A stretch of 64,000 nt of DNA from Gilliamella sp. App6-5 (GCF_001690525.1 NZ_LZGT01000088.1:22484-86483), one strand, 5' to 3'; shown: positions 50,647-60,901, counted from the first letter of the stretch. The notes: generated from the sequence alone by a model not told the origin. A program made the numbers and translations.

Positions 50647-52374
50647 ATGGTCTCAGGTATACTTGTTTCCCCCGGTATCGCTTTTGCTAAAGCGCTATTA
50701 TTAAAAGAAGAGCCTATTGTTATTAGCAATAGACAAATTCTTGATAGCAAGATTGACGCTGAAATTGAGCGCTTTAAAGAAGCTCGAGAAAAATCAAGCG
50801 CACAATTACATGCGATTATGGAACGCGCAAAATCCACATTAGGCGAAGATAAAGCTGCCATTTTTGAAGGGCATATTATGCTTCTTGAAGATGAGGATCT
50901 TGAGCAAGAAGTAATTTCTCGTATTCAAAGTAAACATTCAAGCGCAGATGCCGCTGTTCAATCTGTTTTTGAAACTCAAGCTAAAGAACTAGAAAATCTA
51001 GATGATGAATATCTAAAAGAACGTGCTGCAGATATTCGTGATATCGGTAAACGATTACTCAAAAATATTTTAGGCATTGAAATTGTTGATTTGAGTGCCA
51101 TTAGCCAACCGTGTGTTTTAGTTGCAACTGACTTAACGCCGTCTGAAACAGCTCAGCTAAACTTAGATATGGTATTAGGTTTTATTACTGATGCAGGTGG
51201 TCGTACTTCACATACCTCCATCATGGCTCGTTCTTTAGAAATCCCTGCTATTGTTGGAACATCAAATGCAACTCAAGCAATCAAACAAGGTGATTTCGTT
51301 ATTTTAGATGCGATCAATAATGCTATTTATATCAATCCAGATCACACAACTCAAGAAAAGTTAAAACAAGTTCAAACTAAATATATTAGTGATAAAGAAG
51401 AATTGGCTAAATTAAAAGATCTACCAGCTGTAACCCTTGATGGTCACCAAGTAGAAATCTGTGGCAACATTGGTACAGTGCGTGATATTGCCGGTGCTGA
51501 ACGTAACGGTTATGAAGGTGTTGGTTTATACCGCACTGAATTCTTATTTATGGATCGCGAAGCTTATCCTGATGAAGAAGAGCAATTTAAAGCCTATAAA
51601 GAAGTAGCGGAAGCAACCAATGGTTTATCGGTAATTGTCCGTACCATGGATATCGGTGGCGATAAAGATGTGCCATATATGCATTTACCAAAAGAAGAAA
51701 ATCCATTCCTAGGCTGGCGTGCAATTCGTATCAGTTTAGATCGTAAAGAAGTTCTTCATGCACAATTACGCGCAATTTTACGCGCTTCAGCATTTGGTAA
51801 ATTGCGTATTATGTTCCCAATGATTATTTCTGTGGAAGAAATCCGCATATTAAAATCTGAAATCAATATTCTTAAAGAACAATTAAATGCCGAAAGCAAA
51901 GCGTTTGATAAAAATATTGAAATTGGTGTAATGATTGAAACGCCAGCAGCGGCTGTGATTGCACATCACTTAGCCAAAGAAGTTGATTTCTTTAGTATCG
52001 GAACCAATGACTTAACACAATATACGCTTGCTGTTGATCGCGGTAACGAGCTGATCTCTCACCTTTATAATCCTCTTTCACCTTCAGTATTAACACTGAT
52101 TAAAAAAGTGATCGATGCCTCTCATAAAGAAGGTAAATGGACAGGGATGTGTGGTGAGCTTGCTGGTGATGAAAGAGCGACAATCTTATTACTTGGTATG
52201 GGACTTGATGAATTTAGTATGAGTGCTGTATCTATTCCTAAAATTAAGAAATTAATTCGTAATACGAATTATGAAGAGGCAAAGAAATTTGCTGATGCTG
52301 CGCTAGAAAAAGCAACTGCTAAAGAAATTATTGATTTAATTGAAAATTACACTGCTGAAAAGCAAATTTGTTAG
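50647..52374 (+). CDS. ptsI: PTS enzyme I
   Basis: Takes phosphate from phosphoenolpyruvate and passes it to HPr. It has 575 residues, the E. coli length. The phosphorylated histidine is in [20 protein letters not shown] near residue 189, and the PEP-binding C-terminal domain has [19 protein letters not shown] near 450 and [10 protein letters not shown] with the catalytic cysteine near 502. It is followed after 9 bp by crr. Confidence 0.97.
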   Translation: MVSGILVSPGIAFAKALLLKEEPIVISNRQILDSKIDAEIERFKEAREKSSAQLHAIMERAKSTLGEDKAAIFEGHIMLLEDEDLEQEVISRIQSKHSSADAAVQSVFETQAKELENLDDEYLKERAADIRDIGKRLLKNILGIEIVDLSAISQPCVLVATDLTPSETAQLNLDMVLGFITDAGGRTSHTSIMARSLEIPAIVGTSNATQAIKQGDFVILDAINNAIYINPDHTTQEKLKQVQTKYISDKEELAKLKDLPAVTLDGHQVEICGNIGTVRDIAGAERNGYEGVGLYRTEFLFMDREAYPDEEEQFKAYKEVAEATNGLSVIVRTMDIGGDKDVPYMHLPKEENPFLGWRAIRISLDRKEVLHAQLRAILRASAFGKLRIMFPMIISVEEIRILKSEINILKEQLNAESKAFDKNIEIGVMIETPAAAVIAHHLAKEVDFFSIGTNDLTQYTLAVDRGNELISHLYNPLSPSVLTLIKKVIDASHKEGKWTGMCGELAGDERATILLLGMGLDEFSMSAVSIPKIKKLIRNTNYEEAKKFADAALEKATAKEIIDLIENYTAEKQIC

Positions 52375-52383
52375 GAGACAATG

Positions 52384-52887
52384 ATGGGTCTATTCGATAA
52401 AATTAAACAATTTGTATCCGATGATAGTAAAAATAGCATCGAGATTATTGCTCCTTTAAGTGGCGAAATTGTCAAAATCGAAGATGTACCAGATGTGGTT
52501 TTTGCTGAAAAAATCGTTGGTGATGGAGTAGCAATTAAACCTTCTGGCAATAAAATTGTTGCACCATTAAGTGGTAAAATTGGCAAAATCTTCGAAACCA
52601 ATCATGCTTTTGCTTTAGAATCTGATGAAGGCATTGAACTTTTTGTTCACTTTGGTATTGATACTGTGGAACTAAAAGGTGAAGGTTTTACGCGAATTGC
52701 CGAAGAAGGCCAACAAGTTAAAGCAGGCGATACCATTATTGAAATTGACCTACCACTACTTGAAAGTAAAGCAAAATCCGTATTAACACCTGTGGTTATT
52801 TCTAATATGGAAACAATTGTGGAACTCACCAAACTATCAGGTGCAGTAGAAGCAGGTAAAACGCCAATAATGCGAATTAAAAAGTAA
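52384..52887 (+). CDS. crr: PTS glucose-specific IIA component
   Basis: Accepts phosphate from HPr for glucose uptake and controls adenylate cyclase and sugar permeases. It has 167 residues (E. coli 169). The active histidine is in [18 protein letters not shown] near residue 89, and the start [15 protein letters not shown] and end MRIKK are typical. Two ATG codons stand in a row; the second (52384) gives the family start and the better distance from AGGAGA. A strong terminator follows. Confidence 0.97.
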   Translation: MGLFDKIKQFVSDDSKNSIEIIAPLSGEIVKIEDVPDVVFAEKIVGDGVAIKPSGNKIVAPLSGKIGKIFETNHAFALESDEGIELFVHFGIDTVELKGEGFTRIAEEGQQVKAGDTIIEIDLPLLESKAKSVLTPVVISNMETIVELTKLSGAVEAGKTPIMRIKK

Positions 52888-52903
52888 TAAATATTGCTTA
52901 TAA

Positions 52904-52933
52904 AAAAACCTTCAGCCTAAGCTGAAGGTTTTT
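52904..52933. terminator. crr terminator (bidirectional with pgi)
   Basis: A perfect 13-bp stem (AAAAACCTTCAGC with GCTGAAGGTTTTT, loop CTAA) with T-tracts on both sides. It lies 17 bp after crr and 37 bp beyond the end of the convergent pgi, so it can serve both. Confidence 0.85.
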
Positions 52934-52969
52934 GTTTTATACTCACATACAGGTATTTTCTAAAACATC

Positions 52970-54619
52970 TTAACGCCATTTTTTGTATTGATTAATTAAG
53001 TTATTTGTAGATTCATCATGTGAATTTACTGGTTTATCATCTGCCAATTCAGGTAAAATCCGACCCGCTAATTGCTTACCTAGTTCTACTCCCCATTGAT
53101 CAAAACTAAAGATATTTAAAATAACCCCCTGAGTAAAGATCTTATGTTCATACATGGCAACTAACGCACCAAGGGTATAAGGGGTGATTTTTTTCACTAA
53201 TATTGAATTAGTTGGCTTATTGCCATCAAAGACTTTAAATGGTACCACAGACTTCACTTCGTCAAGGTTTTTACCAGCAGCAATAAATTCTTGTTCAACT
53301 TGCTCTTTTGTTTTACCAAAAGCTAAAGCTTCGGTTTGTGCAAAAAAGTTAGATAACAATTTCGGATGATGATCACCAACTGGATTATGACTAATAGCTG
53401 GTGCAATAAAATCACAAGGAATAAGTTTAGTACCTTGATGAATTAATTGATAAAACGCATGTTGACCATTGGTTCCAGGTTCACCCCAAATAATTGGACC
53501 GGTAGTATAAGGTGTTTTATTGCCACTGCGATCGACACTCTTACCATTTGACTCCATATTACCTTGTTGAAAATAAGCCGCAAAACGGTGCATATATTGA
53601 TCATAAGGTAAAATCGCTTCGGTTTCTGCACCACAAAAATTGTTGTACCAAATACCAATTAACGCCAGTAAAGTTGGGATATTTTTATCAATTGGCGCAC
53701 TTTGGAAGTGTTTATCCATAGCATGTCCACCGGCTAAAAATTGTTTGAAATTATCAAAACCGATTGATAACACAATTGATAAACCAATAGCTGACCAAGA
53801 TGAATAACGTCCACCGACCCAATCCCAAAATTCAAACATATTGGCGGTATCAATACCAAACTTTTCAACTTCCTTTGCATTAGTTGATAGTGCAACAAAG
53901 TGCAAAGCAACCGCTTTATCGTCTTTTGCCGCATCAAGTAACCATGATCGTGCCGTTTGTGCATTAGTCATGGTTTCTTGTGTAGTAAAGGTTTTAGACG
54001 CCACTAAAAATAAAGTGGTTTCAGGATTTAAACCTTTAAGTGCTTCAACAATATGTGTACCATCAACATTAGAAACAAAATGCATATTTAAATGGTTTTT
54101 ATAAGGACGTAGCGCTTCGGTGATCATATGAGGCCCCAGATCTGAACCGCCAATGCCAATATTAACAACATCAGTAATCGCTTTACCTGTATAACCTTTC
54201 CATTCGCCACTAATGATTTTGTTACTGAATGATTCCATCTTAGCTAAGACAGCATTAACATCATCCATCACATTCTTACCATCAACATAAATTGGGGTAT
54301 TTGATACATTACGCAATGCAACATGTAATACTGCCCGATTTTCTGTACGATTGATTTTTTCACCACTATACATAGCATTAATCGCACTAGTTAAATCGCA
54401 TTCATCAGCAAGTTTATACAGCAATTCTAGGGTTTCTTGTGTTACTCTGTTTTTTGATAAATCAACCAAAAACTCATCGTCAAAAGGAATACTTAGTTTT
54501 TCAACTCGGTTAGGCTCCTCTTTTAAAAGTTGAGCAATGGTTTTATCTTTATTTGTTTGGTAACTAGCTTGAAGGGATTTCCAAGAATGGGTAGTAGTTG
54601 GATCAATTGACTTTAGCAT
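52970..54619 (-). CDS. pgi: Glucose-6-phosphate isomerase
   Basis: Interconverts glucose 6-phosphate and fructose 6-phosphate. It has 549 residues, as in E. coli. Signatures are [19 protein letters not shown] near residue 150, [16 protein letters not shown] near 205, and the catalytic glutamate and histidine in the [15 protein letters not shown] and [20 protein letters not shown] stretches. It is a single gene convergent to ptsHI-crr and marks the last housekeeping gene before the accessory region. Confidence 0.97.
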   Translation of the reverse strand: MLKSIDPTTTHSWKSLQASYQTNKDKTIAQLLKEEPNRVEKLSIPFDDEFLVDLSKNRVTQETLELLYKLADECDLTSAINAMYSGEKINRTENRAVLHVALRNVSNTPIYVDGKNVMDDVNAVLAKMESFSNKIISGEWKGYTGKAITDVVNIGIGGSDLGPHMITEALRPYKNHLNMHFVSNVDGTHIVEALKGLNPETTLFLVASKTFTTQETMTNAQTARSWLLDAAKDDKAVALHFVALSTNAKEVEKFGIDTANMFEFWDWVGGRYSSWSAIGLSIVLSIGFDNFKQFLAGGHAMDKHFQSAPIDKNIPTLLALIGIWYNNFCGAETEAILPYDQYMHRFAAYFQQGNMESNGKSVDRSGNKTPYTTGPIIWGEPGTNGQHAFYQLIHQGTKLIPCDFIAPAISHNPVGDHHPKLLSNFFAQTEALAFGKTKEQVEQEFIAAGKNLDEVKSVVPFKVFDGNKPTNSILVKKITPYTLGALVAMYEHKIFTQGVILNIFSFDQWGVELGKQLAGRILPELADDKPVNSHDESTNNLINQYKKWR

Positions 54620-54842
54620 AATTTATTCCTTAAATAATATTACATTATACCCATAATATAACTATGCCTAGCATGATGCAAGATAAGGATCTTGTCGATA
54701 AAAATAAGTTTAATCGAGAATAACAGATATTATTTTCTTTTTTAATGTAACAACATGAATTAAGAGCGTTAAAAATAAGATATCGGATACTTACAGCATC
54801 ATATTTGAAGATTACTATTTGATTTAAATATAAAAATTATAT

Positions 54843-55298
54843 TTAAGATTTTAGATATTCAAGACGATTATCAATAATACGCTTATTATTCACTATTTCG
54901 AATGACACTAACATTCCTTCAAAAGTAATGCCAAGGACAATTAATTGTTCATCCACTTCATAATAGTAACGCATATGATCTTCATAGATATGATCTTTAA
55001 AAATATAGTTATGATTAAACATATCAGTTAAAACAAACGGACATCCTAATTTAAAATCAAACCCCAGAAAATTTAAAATTTGATTGGCTTTATCAAGCAG
55101 GAAAGTATTATCCATAACGTCAGAATCAATGGATAAAACCTCAATCTTATCATCAATATAAAAAAATATAATGTGATAACCACAAATATTAGCCGTTCCG
55201 GGGATCTCAGCATATGAAAAATCTTCTTTGATATAATATTCATTTGAATCTAAAAAATGATTGATATCAAGCGCGCTAAACTTATTTTTATTATACAT
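54843..55298 (-). CDS. Hypothetical protein, possible orphan immunity protein
   Basis: A 151-residue acidic, aromatic-rich protein starting at ATG 55298 with AGGA at the right distance; a TTG two codons earlier is open. No family was recognised. It has no signal or membrane segment, contains YHIIFFYIDDKIEVLSIDSD, and has the size and AT-rich codon use of the small genes to its right. It is the only one of that set on the minus strand. An immunity role is inferred only from location and composition. Confidence 0.5.
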   Translation of the reverse strand: MYNKNKFSALDINHFLDSNEYYIKEDFSYAEIPGTANICGYHIIFFYIDDKIEVLSIDSDVMDNTFLLDKANQILNFLGFDFKLGCPFVLTDMFNHNYIFKDHIYEDHMRYYYEVDEQLIVLGITFEGMLVSFEIVNNKRIIDNRLEYLKS

Positions 55299-55304
55299 AT
55301 GCAA

Positions 55305-55853
55305 ATCCTAAATTTTGTACATTTGCCCGTTAAAATTTGATGTTAATCTTATCCCCATATTCTATAATAAACTTGTACTTTGTGGTTTTCTATTTAGATT
55401 CTGTTTCCATATAAAAGGTTATCTAATCATTTCATCAATGAGTAAAATTGTAGCAAGAAATGTGACCGCAAAAAGATAAAAAATTCTTGAAATAGTTTAT
55501 GGGTAAGAATGATTTGCATTGCTTACAGTAATTTGGCAAATGGTTGTCTTTTTACTTGTTGGGTTATATTTTTTGTAAAAAATATTCAGGATTCTATACC
55601 GTTTCGTGATTATTTGATAATTTGCAGTATCTATTGGTTAAAATGGGTGATAATCATCGTATCAATCAAACATGTACAAAACCTATCTGCCCGCAAATGA
55701 ATGGAAGCGGAAAGCGATAAGGACTTTAATGAAAATGCGGTGTTCACTCTTTGGATTATATATTTGCAAAAAATATTCAGGATTCTATACCGTTTCGTGA
55801 TTATTTGGTAATTTGCAGTATCCAATTTGTTAAAATGGGTGTAGGAGGCAAAT
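55305..55853. other. Region of decayed repeats
   Basis: About 550 bases without an intact gene. It holds copies 2 and 3 of the KNIQDSIPFRD repeat, about 190 bases apart. A 63-codon open frame at 55509-55700 covers part of copy 2 but shifts out of the ancestral frame, so I treat it as debris. Confidence 0.6.
55561..55740 (+). repeat. Decayed coding repeat, copy 2
   Basis: Near-identical to 29441-29490 over its first 50 bases. In frame it reads CWVIFFVKNIQDSIPFRDYL, then IICSIYW; the ancestral frame resumes after a shift with VKMGDNHRIN, which matches TGDRYRLN of copy 1. It is thus a frameshifted remnant of the same gene. Confidence 0.7.
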
Positions 55854-55861
55854 GTGATTAA
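55753..55861 (+). repeat. Decayed coding repeat, copy 3
   Basis: Matches copy 2 with about four differences in the first 50 bases. In frame it reads IFAKNIQDSIPFRDYLVICS, then IQFVKMGVGGKCD and a TAA at 55859-55861 that overlaps the GTG start of the next gene. A short coding tail running into a downstream gene is the arrangement of a toxin tip and its immunity gene, but the toxin itself is not recognised. Confidence 0.65.
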
Positions 55862-56360
55862 GACAATATTCGTTGATGTTGATTTTAACGGTATAATTAT
55901 TTTTGACTACCCAGGAATACACATCCCTTTTGGTGGGAAAATAGACAATGGGCAAAATATACTTAAAACATTTACAACAACAGACAAAGGCGACTTTGTG
56001 CTTGATAAGGGAATTGCGTTACCTATCATGGGCATTGATGATGGTGGTTATGTTGTTCGTTTGTTTTTAAATGAATATCCCTTTAACGAGGATAGACGGG
56101 TTATATTCAGCGATAAATATTTTTATCTTAATGTTACTGGAAACTTATATATTGCCGATATGTCTGTTTTTTGGGAATGGGAAGAATATACAGGTTGGCA
56201 TAATGCAAATATTCCTAAGGGAATATATAAAGTCTGTCTGGAAGGCGTAACTTTGAAAAAAAATGGCGATATCTTTTATTGCTATGATTTGATTTTAGAA
56301 AAAATAAGCAAACTTGGAAAAAGAGAAATTGAACCACGTTCAGATGCTAGACTTTATTAA
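55854..56360 (+). CDS. Hypothetical protein, probable immunity protein
   Basis: A 168-residue protein starting at GTG behind a full AGGAGG. No family was recognised. It has no signal peptide and is mixed beta-rich in appearance (MIKTIFVDVDFNGIIIFDYP). The start overlaps the end of the decayed repeat copy 3 by a few bases. Position in the array and the overlap with a degraded reading frame suggest an immunity gene kept after its toxin decayed. Confidence 0.55.
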   Translation: MIKTIFVDVDFNGIIIFDYPGIHIPFGGKIDNGQNILKTFTTTDKGDFVLDKGIALPIMGIDDGGYVVRLFLNEYPFNEDRRVIFSDKYFYLNVTGNLYIADMSVFWEWEEYTGWHNANIPKGIYKVCLEGVTLKKNGDIFYCYDLILEKISKLGKREIEPRSDARLY

Positions 56361-56463
56361 ACAATTGCGAATAAAGTCTTTTCAAGGATTTATCGCTAAT
56401 GGATATTGAATATCAGAAAATAGAATTCCATTTTTTTGAATTAATTTCTTTGCCGTGTAAAGT

Positions 56464-56517
56464 TTTACCGTCGAAGAATTAGATGAAATTAAAGCGCTTA
56501 TTGATTATGGTGAATAG
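56464..56517 (+). pseudogene. Toxin-tip-like peptide remnant
   Basis: In frame it reads FTVEELDEIKALIDYGE and a stop, 17 bp before the next gene. A similar end (LTQSELDEFKSIL, stop) precedes the gene at 60973. Short C-terminal coding ends directly before small genes fit degraded toxin tips. The upstream part is out of frame. Confidence 0.45.
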
Positions 56518-56534
56518 GGAATAGGTTGTTAATA

Positions 56535-56957
56535 ATGAATAAAGAATGGGAACCGATCTTTCAAATAGAGTTAATAGATATTATTAACAGCTTACACATC
56601 AAAAAATTGCATGTCGGCTCATCTGATTCTCTTATTAATGAAACGATGGGAGAACCAGAATTACCTGTAGCAAGACTGAACAGAAAATCAAAAATATTTA
56701 ATCACCTATATGGCAATGTCAATATTTTATCTGAAAATCACACGGTAATAAGTATAAATATTGACATGCATGGTTTTAGAAAAAAGATGGTCATTCTTGG
56801 TAGCATAAATAGCTGGAAATTTGATGATTGGCTAGCACTATCTAAAATAAAAGATTGGAATGTGAACCAATTTTGTGATGGAGTTCGACTGGAAGGAAAA
56901 GGAATCGTGATCTGTTTATTACCAGATGGAAAAGTTGAAATGGTTACTCTTTCTTAA
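56535..56957 (+). CDS. Hypothetical protein, probable immunity protein
   Basis: A 140-residue protein. ATG at 56535 lies after AATAGG; a TTG three codons earlier is open. No family was recognised; the run GEPELPVARLNRKSKIFNHL is a possible handle for a search. It is soluble and lacks a signal. It follows a toxin-tip-like remnant by 17 bp, which supports an immunity role by context only. Confidence 0.5.
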   Translation: MNKEWEPIFQIELIDIINSLHIKKLHVGSSDSLINETMGEPELPVARLNRKSKIFNHLYGNVNILSENHTVISINIDMHGFRKKMVILGSINSWKFDDWLALSKIKDWNVNQFCDGVRLEGKGIVICLLPDGKVEMVTLS

Positions 56958-57075
56958 ATTGCTCCTAGCTTTTTTCCAATACAGCAACATTGGCTGATTA
57001 ATCGAGCAGACCGATCTAAACGGCTATACACAACAACTCAATTACGCTTGTCATTAAAACCGAAAAATCCTATAA

Positions 57076-57113
57076 GAAACCAGCTTACATTACTATACTT
57101 TCAGATATTATGG
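57076..57113 (+). pseudogene. Rhs core fragment
   Basis: Bases 57076-57112 match 62948-62984 in 35 of 37 positions and read ETSLHYYTFRYYG, the conserved Rhs core end (ETGLHYNTFRYYDP). It shows that an Rhs core end once stood here, upstream of the pentapeptide gene. Confidence 0.7.
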
Positions 57114-57199
57114 TAAGGAATGCTTGCACCAAGTAATATCCTAAAAATTAAATCTATGTCTATAACAAAAGTTAACCTCTGTAACTAGGAGAATTATTA

Positions 57200-57679
57200 A
57201 TGATTACTATTCATTTTGAATCTGGCAGCACACAAGAATTTGATGTAACAACATTTGATGGTTTCGATTTTAGTAATTCGATATTACATACAGCTATATT
57301 TACGGGATATTCATTGCGTGATGTTAATTTTAAATATGCTAATTTACGGAGTGTAAATTTTTCAAATTGTATTTTAGATAATGCTGATTTTGCCAATGCA
57401 TTATTAATGAATTCAAATTTAATCAATGCATCATTATTAAATGCTCAGATGTCGAACTGCAAGTTAAATGGCGCTTTTTTACTAAATGCTAATTTACAAA
57501 GAGCTAATTTATCAGGCGCTGATTTATTTAATGCAAATTTCAATGGAAGTAATTTAAAAAGGGCAAATGTAAATGCAATGAGAATAAATGAAGCAAGTTT
57601 TATAGGGGCAATATATGACAAATATACCATTTGGCCAAAATATTTTTCACCGGAGAACAATGGCGCTATTTTGCAATAA
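57200..57679 (+). CDS. Pentapeptide repeat protein
   Basis: A 159-residue protein with about 15 tandem A(D/N)LxX repeats from residue 25 to 140 (for example SLRDVNFKYANLRSVNF, LQRANLSGADLFNANFNGSN), forming a right-handed quadrilateral helix. The end YDKYTIWPKYF is common in this class. The ATG follows AGGAG. Some pentapeptide proteins protect gyrase by mimicking DNA; none of that is shown here. Its place among immunity-like genes, just after an Rhs core fragment, suggests a protective role. Confidence 0.85.
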   Translation: MITIHFESGSTQEFDVTTFDGFDFSNSILHTAIFTGYSLRDVNFKYANLRSVNFSNCILDNADFANALLMNSNLINASLLNAQMSNCKLNGAFLLNANLQRANLSGADLFNANFNGSNLKRANVNAMRINEASFIGAIYDKYTIWPKYFSPENNGAILQ

Positions 57680-57951
57680 ATATTATGAATAGCAACTTAT
57701 TCTATTATAACAAAATTAACATCTACCAAATGCTTCTGTTCTTGTAGTTAACCGTGCTGATTCAATTACTAACAGATGAAATAAAATCAAAATCACAGAT
57801 CTTAAAAAAATCAGATTTGCTATTATTCATGCTCCATTTAAAGGGCGGTTGGAAATAAATAATGCAATATTAATTCGTTCAAAAAGTGTGAATAGTTTTA
57901 ATACGAACAAAATAAACTGTTTGGTATTTTCAACGGATTTAGAGGGTAATA

Positions 57952-58290
57952 ATGAAAGACTATATTATTTCATTTAGAGATAAACAAAGATATGCTCTTA
58001 TCGAATATAACAAAATTGACAAGTTTAATTATTATTATGAAGGCGTGATTATTGAGTCTAATTTTCCGGAAGAAGTAATTTTTTTTATTAATGAATGTCA
58101 TGCAATTATTAATGATATGGCAATATCACTTTTGGATGAAATTGAGAAAAAATTATATTTGTATGATATTGGTTTGGAAAAAAATTGTTCTAGAATTTTT
58201 GATATTCAATTTATCGATAAAAATAAAATTTCTTTTTTTACAAAATATCCATCAAGTTGGGGGTATTTAGACAAATATCCCAGTGATTAA
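57952..58290 (+). CDS. Hypothetical protein, possible immunity protein
   Basis: A 112-residue acidic protein starting behind GAGGGT. No family was recognised. It is very AT-rich and aromatic (YNKIDKFNYYYEGVIIESNF), without signal or membrane segment. It stands alone between the pentapeptide gene and the next small gene, with about 270 bases of stop-filled DNA upstream. Confidence 0.5.
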   Translation: MKDYIISFRDKQRYALIEYNKIDKFNYYYEGVIIESNFPEEVIFFINECHAIINDMAISLLDEIEKKLYLYDIGLEKNCSRIFDIQFIDKNKISFFTKYPSSWGYLDKYPSD

Positions 58291-58393
58291 CGCTTTACTA
58301 TAAATTGTAACAAAGGGTTAATTGTTTGCGTCAAACAAAAACTGTGATTGTGAACTGTCTGATTTGGTGCGCCTATATAAAAGGAGGATTAAT

Positions 58394-58762
58394 ATGTTAG
58401 ATAAAGAATTACTTGATATTTTTGGTCAAAAGATTATTAGTCATGTTAGAGATCAAGCCATTTTCGAATTTGAAGCAATGGTTCAGGGTAAAATGAAATC
58501 TGAAAATATGGTTAAATTAAATAATGAACTAAAAATATTTGATAGAAATCAAATTGATATTTTAAAAAAAGTTGCTGTTATTGCTATTGATAGTGTTATT
58601 TACAATACATTAAATATGCTAGAACAAAATGAAGAAAATATGAGATTATTAATATCTAAAAATGGTAAAAATGAAAAAAACATTGTTAACATTAGTGATG
58701 GTTTATCTGGTGAACTTTTAACAGAAAATGGTTGGATAGAAAAATTTAGTCAATACAATTAA
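58394..58762 (+). CDS. Hypothetical protein, possible immunity protein
   Basis: A 122-residue helical protein starting at ATG 58394 directly behind AAGGAGG. The frame is open 24 codons further upstream (SDLVRLYKRRIN), which may be the end of a lost upstream gene. No family was recognised; VRDQAIFEFEAMVQGKMKSE and AVIAIDSVIYNTLNMLEQNE are long amphipathic helices. Confidence 0.55.
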   Translation: MLDKELLDIFGQKIISHVRDQAIFEFEAMVQGKMKSENMVKLNNELKIFDRNQIDILKKVAVIAIDSVIYNTLNMLEQNEENMRLLISKNGKNEKNIVNISDGLSGELLTENGWIEKFSQYN

Positions 58763-58905
58763 AGATTATATATCAGTGATATTTTTTGTTACAGCTATAC
58801 AAGCTAGGAACAAAGGATAGATTACAGATAAAACAAATAAACTAGCACATAAACTAACAGTGGGCATGTTCTCCCTTGATGGATTATTTTATTAAGGTAA
58901 TTAAT

Positions 58906-59244
58906 ATGAATTTAAAAGAAATAAATCACAAGATTTTATCTCTTCCTACAATAATGGGTATTTCAGCAGAAATATCAATAATAAAAGAATTAATGAACCT
59001 TAAAACTGATGATTTAATCAAAAATAAGGATATTTTTCGATGTATCGTAGAATCATTAGAGCTATCCCATATAGACTCAGGTTTTATGGAATTAACAAAA
59101 AATAATGAAAATATTTTTATTGATTTTTACCATTGGTTGAAACGAATAAATAAACAGTTAAATATAAATATCCACATGAATACTATAGATTGTTTTAGTT
59201 TAACAGTTGAGGAAGTCAATAGACTCATGTCACCATATAAATAA
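58906..59244 (+). CDS. Hypothetical protein, possible immunity protein
   Basis: A 112-residue helical protein. ATG at 58906 has AAGG at a good distance; the frame is open ten codons further. No family was recognised. It contains IIKELMNLKTDDLIKNKDIF and ends TVEEVNRLMSPYK. It is AT-rich like its neighbours and separated from the next gene by 363 bases. Confidence 0.5.
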   Translation: MNLKEINHKILSLPTIMGISAEISIIKELMNLKTDDLIKNKDIFRCIVESLELSHIDSGFMELTKNNENIFIDFYHWLKRINKQLNINIHMNTIDCFSLTVEEVNRLMSPYK

Positions 59245-59607
59245 AAGAAAATATAAAAATGAACTAAAGTAATAGTTGTAAATACCGTTTAATATTTATT
59301 TTGGGCAAGAAACATTGAATTTTTCTATTTGAAATTGCCGTAATCATTGGCAATACACAAAACGGTAGTTCAAAATTAACCTAACAGACAAATTATTTAT
59401 CAGCATTCATTTTACCTGAATGCGAGTATGGTCAGCAAAATAAATCCTCTTGTTGCTCTTTCTTGACTAGCGCTTTTGCGTCTATCTAAGTTTTCCAAAG
59501 TGTTTTACTATAACAATACATTTCCCTAATATGTTTTTCCTTATTATAAAATTTAACTAGTTGTGTAATGCTGTAATAGTGTATTGCATTTTGTGTGAGG
59601 TAATTAT
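59245..59607. other. Intergenic region, no intact gene
   Basis: About 363 bases with stops in all frames. Its base composition is less AT-rich around 59400-59490 than the flanks, which may indicate remains of foreign coding DNA, but no protein match was recognised. Confidence 0.45.
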
Positions 59608-60057
59608 ATGAGTGATATTAACAGTCTTATTAAGCGTTTAAATGATGAAGCTCAAGACGAAGTATATTGGCTTGGAGCTTGTGATGCATCACAAATTAAT
59701 ATACTCGAAAACAAGCTAAAATTATCGTTACCATATGAATTAAAAGAGTTTATTTTATTAGTAGGTGGCGGTGGTATTGTTGGAGAAGAAATATCAGGCA
59801 TAGTTGATAATGATGCCTTGGCTGAGTCTGGAGGAGCAATTCATTATGACACTTATCAGTGTCGCAATGAATACGCCTTACCATCAGATATGGCGGTTAT
59901 TTATTTTAAAGATGACGATGTATGTTGGTGTGTTGATTGTAGAAAAGATACTTATGGGCAAATAGTTAATTATGATCTTTTCTCAAAAAAAATATCAAAT
60001 ATTCTTGCACCGTCATTCAGCATTTTTTTTGAGGAATATGTCAATCTACACACATAA
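59608..60057 (+). CDS. SMI1/KNR4 (SUKH) family immunity protein
   Basis: A 149-residue protein of the SUKH superfamily, the commonest fold of immunity proteins against polymorphic toxins. The marks are CDASQINILENKLKLSLPYE and LKEFILLVGGGG at about residues 24-58, and the C-terminal FSIFFEEYVN. The ATG follows GTGAGG. No cognate toxin is intact beside it, so it is an orphan. It would bind and neutralise a nuclease or deaminase toxin in the cytoplasm; the target is unknown. Confidence 0.8.
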   Translation: MSDINSLIKRLNDEAQDEVYWLGACDASQINILENKLKLSLPYELKEFILLVGGGGIVGEEISGIVDNDALAESGGAIHYDTYQCRNEYALPSDMAVIYFKDDDVCWCVDCRKDTYGQIVNYDLFSKKISNILAPSFSIFFEEYVNLHT

Positions 60058-60483
60058 CTTATAGCCAAAATATTCTAAAGATGATTTATTTTGGACTTAC
60101 ATGTTTTATTATAAAAGTGATGCATTTTTAGACTTTGATTGAGATGATATGGAGCATTTTTTATTTATTTGGGCTACCTTATTTCAGTTGTTGATTAAAT
60201 TCAACGTTTGGATGACACAATTTAGCTTATTATTTTCTGTTATTGATAATGGCGGGCATTGCAAACAAAATATAGCTGGTCAACATCATCTTCATGAAAC
60301 TATTCACCAATAACTTATGAATACAAAGCTGCGACAACAACAATACAAGATTTTGGATTATTATTCAGGCAAGCACGCAAAATTATATTAAAGATATAAG
60401 CGACATTGTGAGTTCTAAATCGATAAACTTATTAGAGATATTCTTAAAGACTACAAAATAAACTTTCTAAAATTAATGAAAAC
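60058..60483. other. Intergenic region with possible Rhs debris
   Basis: About 426 bases without an intact gene. At 60275-60301 one frame reads AGQHHLHET, which may be a worn form of the Rhs core QGQYLHRET. From about 60400 another frame (DKLIRDILKDYKINFLKLMK) runs into the pseudogene that follows. Confidence 0.4.
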
Positions 60484-60792
60484 ATGGTTAGAACCTTTAT
60501 GAGACAATCTGTTAATGAACTTATTAAAATGGGACCTTTGCCTTCAGAAACGTGTTCTGATATTGACTTTATTCAGAAATATCAGAATATTTTACATAGC
60601 ATTCAACCACCCTTATCAAACGAAGAACCCACTAAACTAATTACACTCTTTGGTAAGGATGAAAGTTATGGGTTAGCGTAGATATTATTACATCTTATTG
60701 AATCAAGTGCCGATTTTTCTATAGATAAACAATTGTTAAAAAATACAAATCCATGGATTGAGCTATTAATAAAGCGAACTACTAATAAATAA
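60484..60792 (+). pseudogene. Small gene broken by a nonsense codon
   Basis: The frame from ATG 60484 reads to TAG at 60679 (FGKDESYGLA, stop) and continues in the same frame as ILLHLIESSADFSIDKQLLK to TAA at 60790-60792. TAG would be TGG before one change, giving YGLAWILLHLIE. Coding similarity also continues upstream in a different frame, so a frameshift is likely too. I read it as a dead immunity gene. Confidence 0.65.
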
Positions 60793-60901
60793 AACTAAGA
60801 TAAATTATAATAAATCATTAAATTAAAATTTATTTGTTGATAACATGTCTAACACTAAGAAAAACGTTCAACATTGAATGAATTAAAATACTAACCTGTA
60901 G

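Noticed and set aside
55509..55700. Possible 63-residue membrane peptide
   Set aside because: It follows the decayed repeat only in part and then leaves the ancestral frame; no ribosome binding site is convincing.
57211..57660. Minus-strand open frames opposite the pentapeptide gene
   Set aside because: They mirror the repeat codons of the pentapeptide gene and lack starts with ribosome binding sites.
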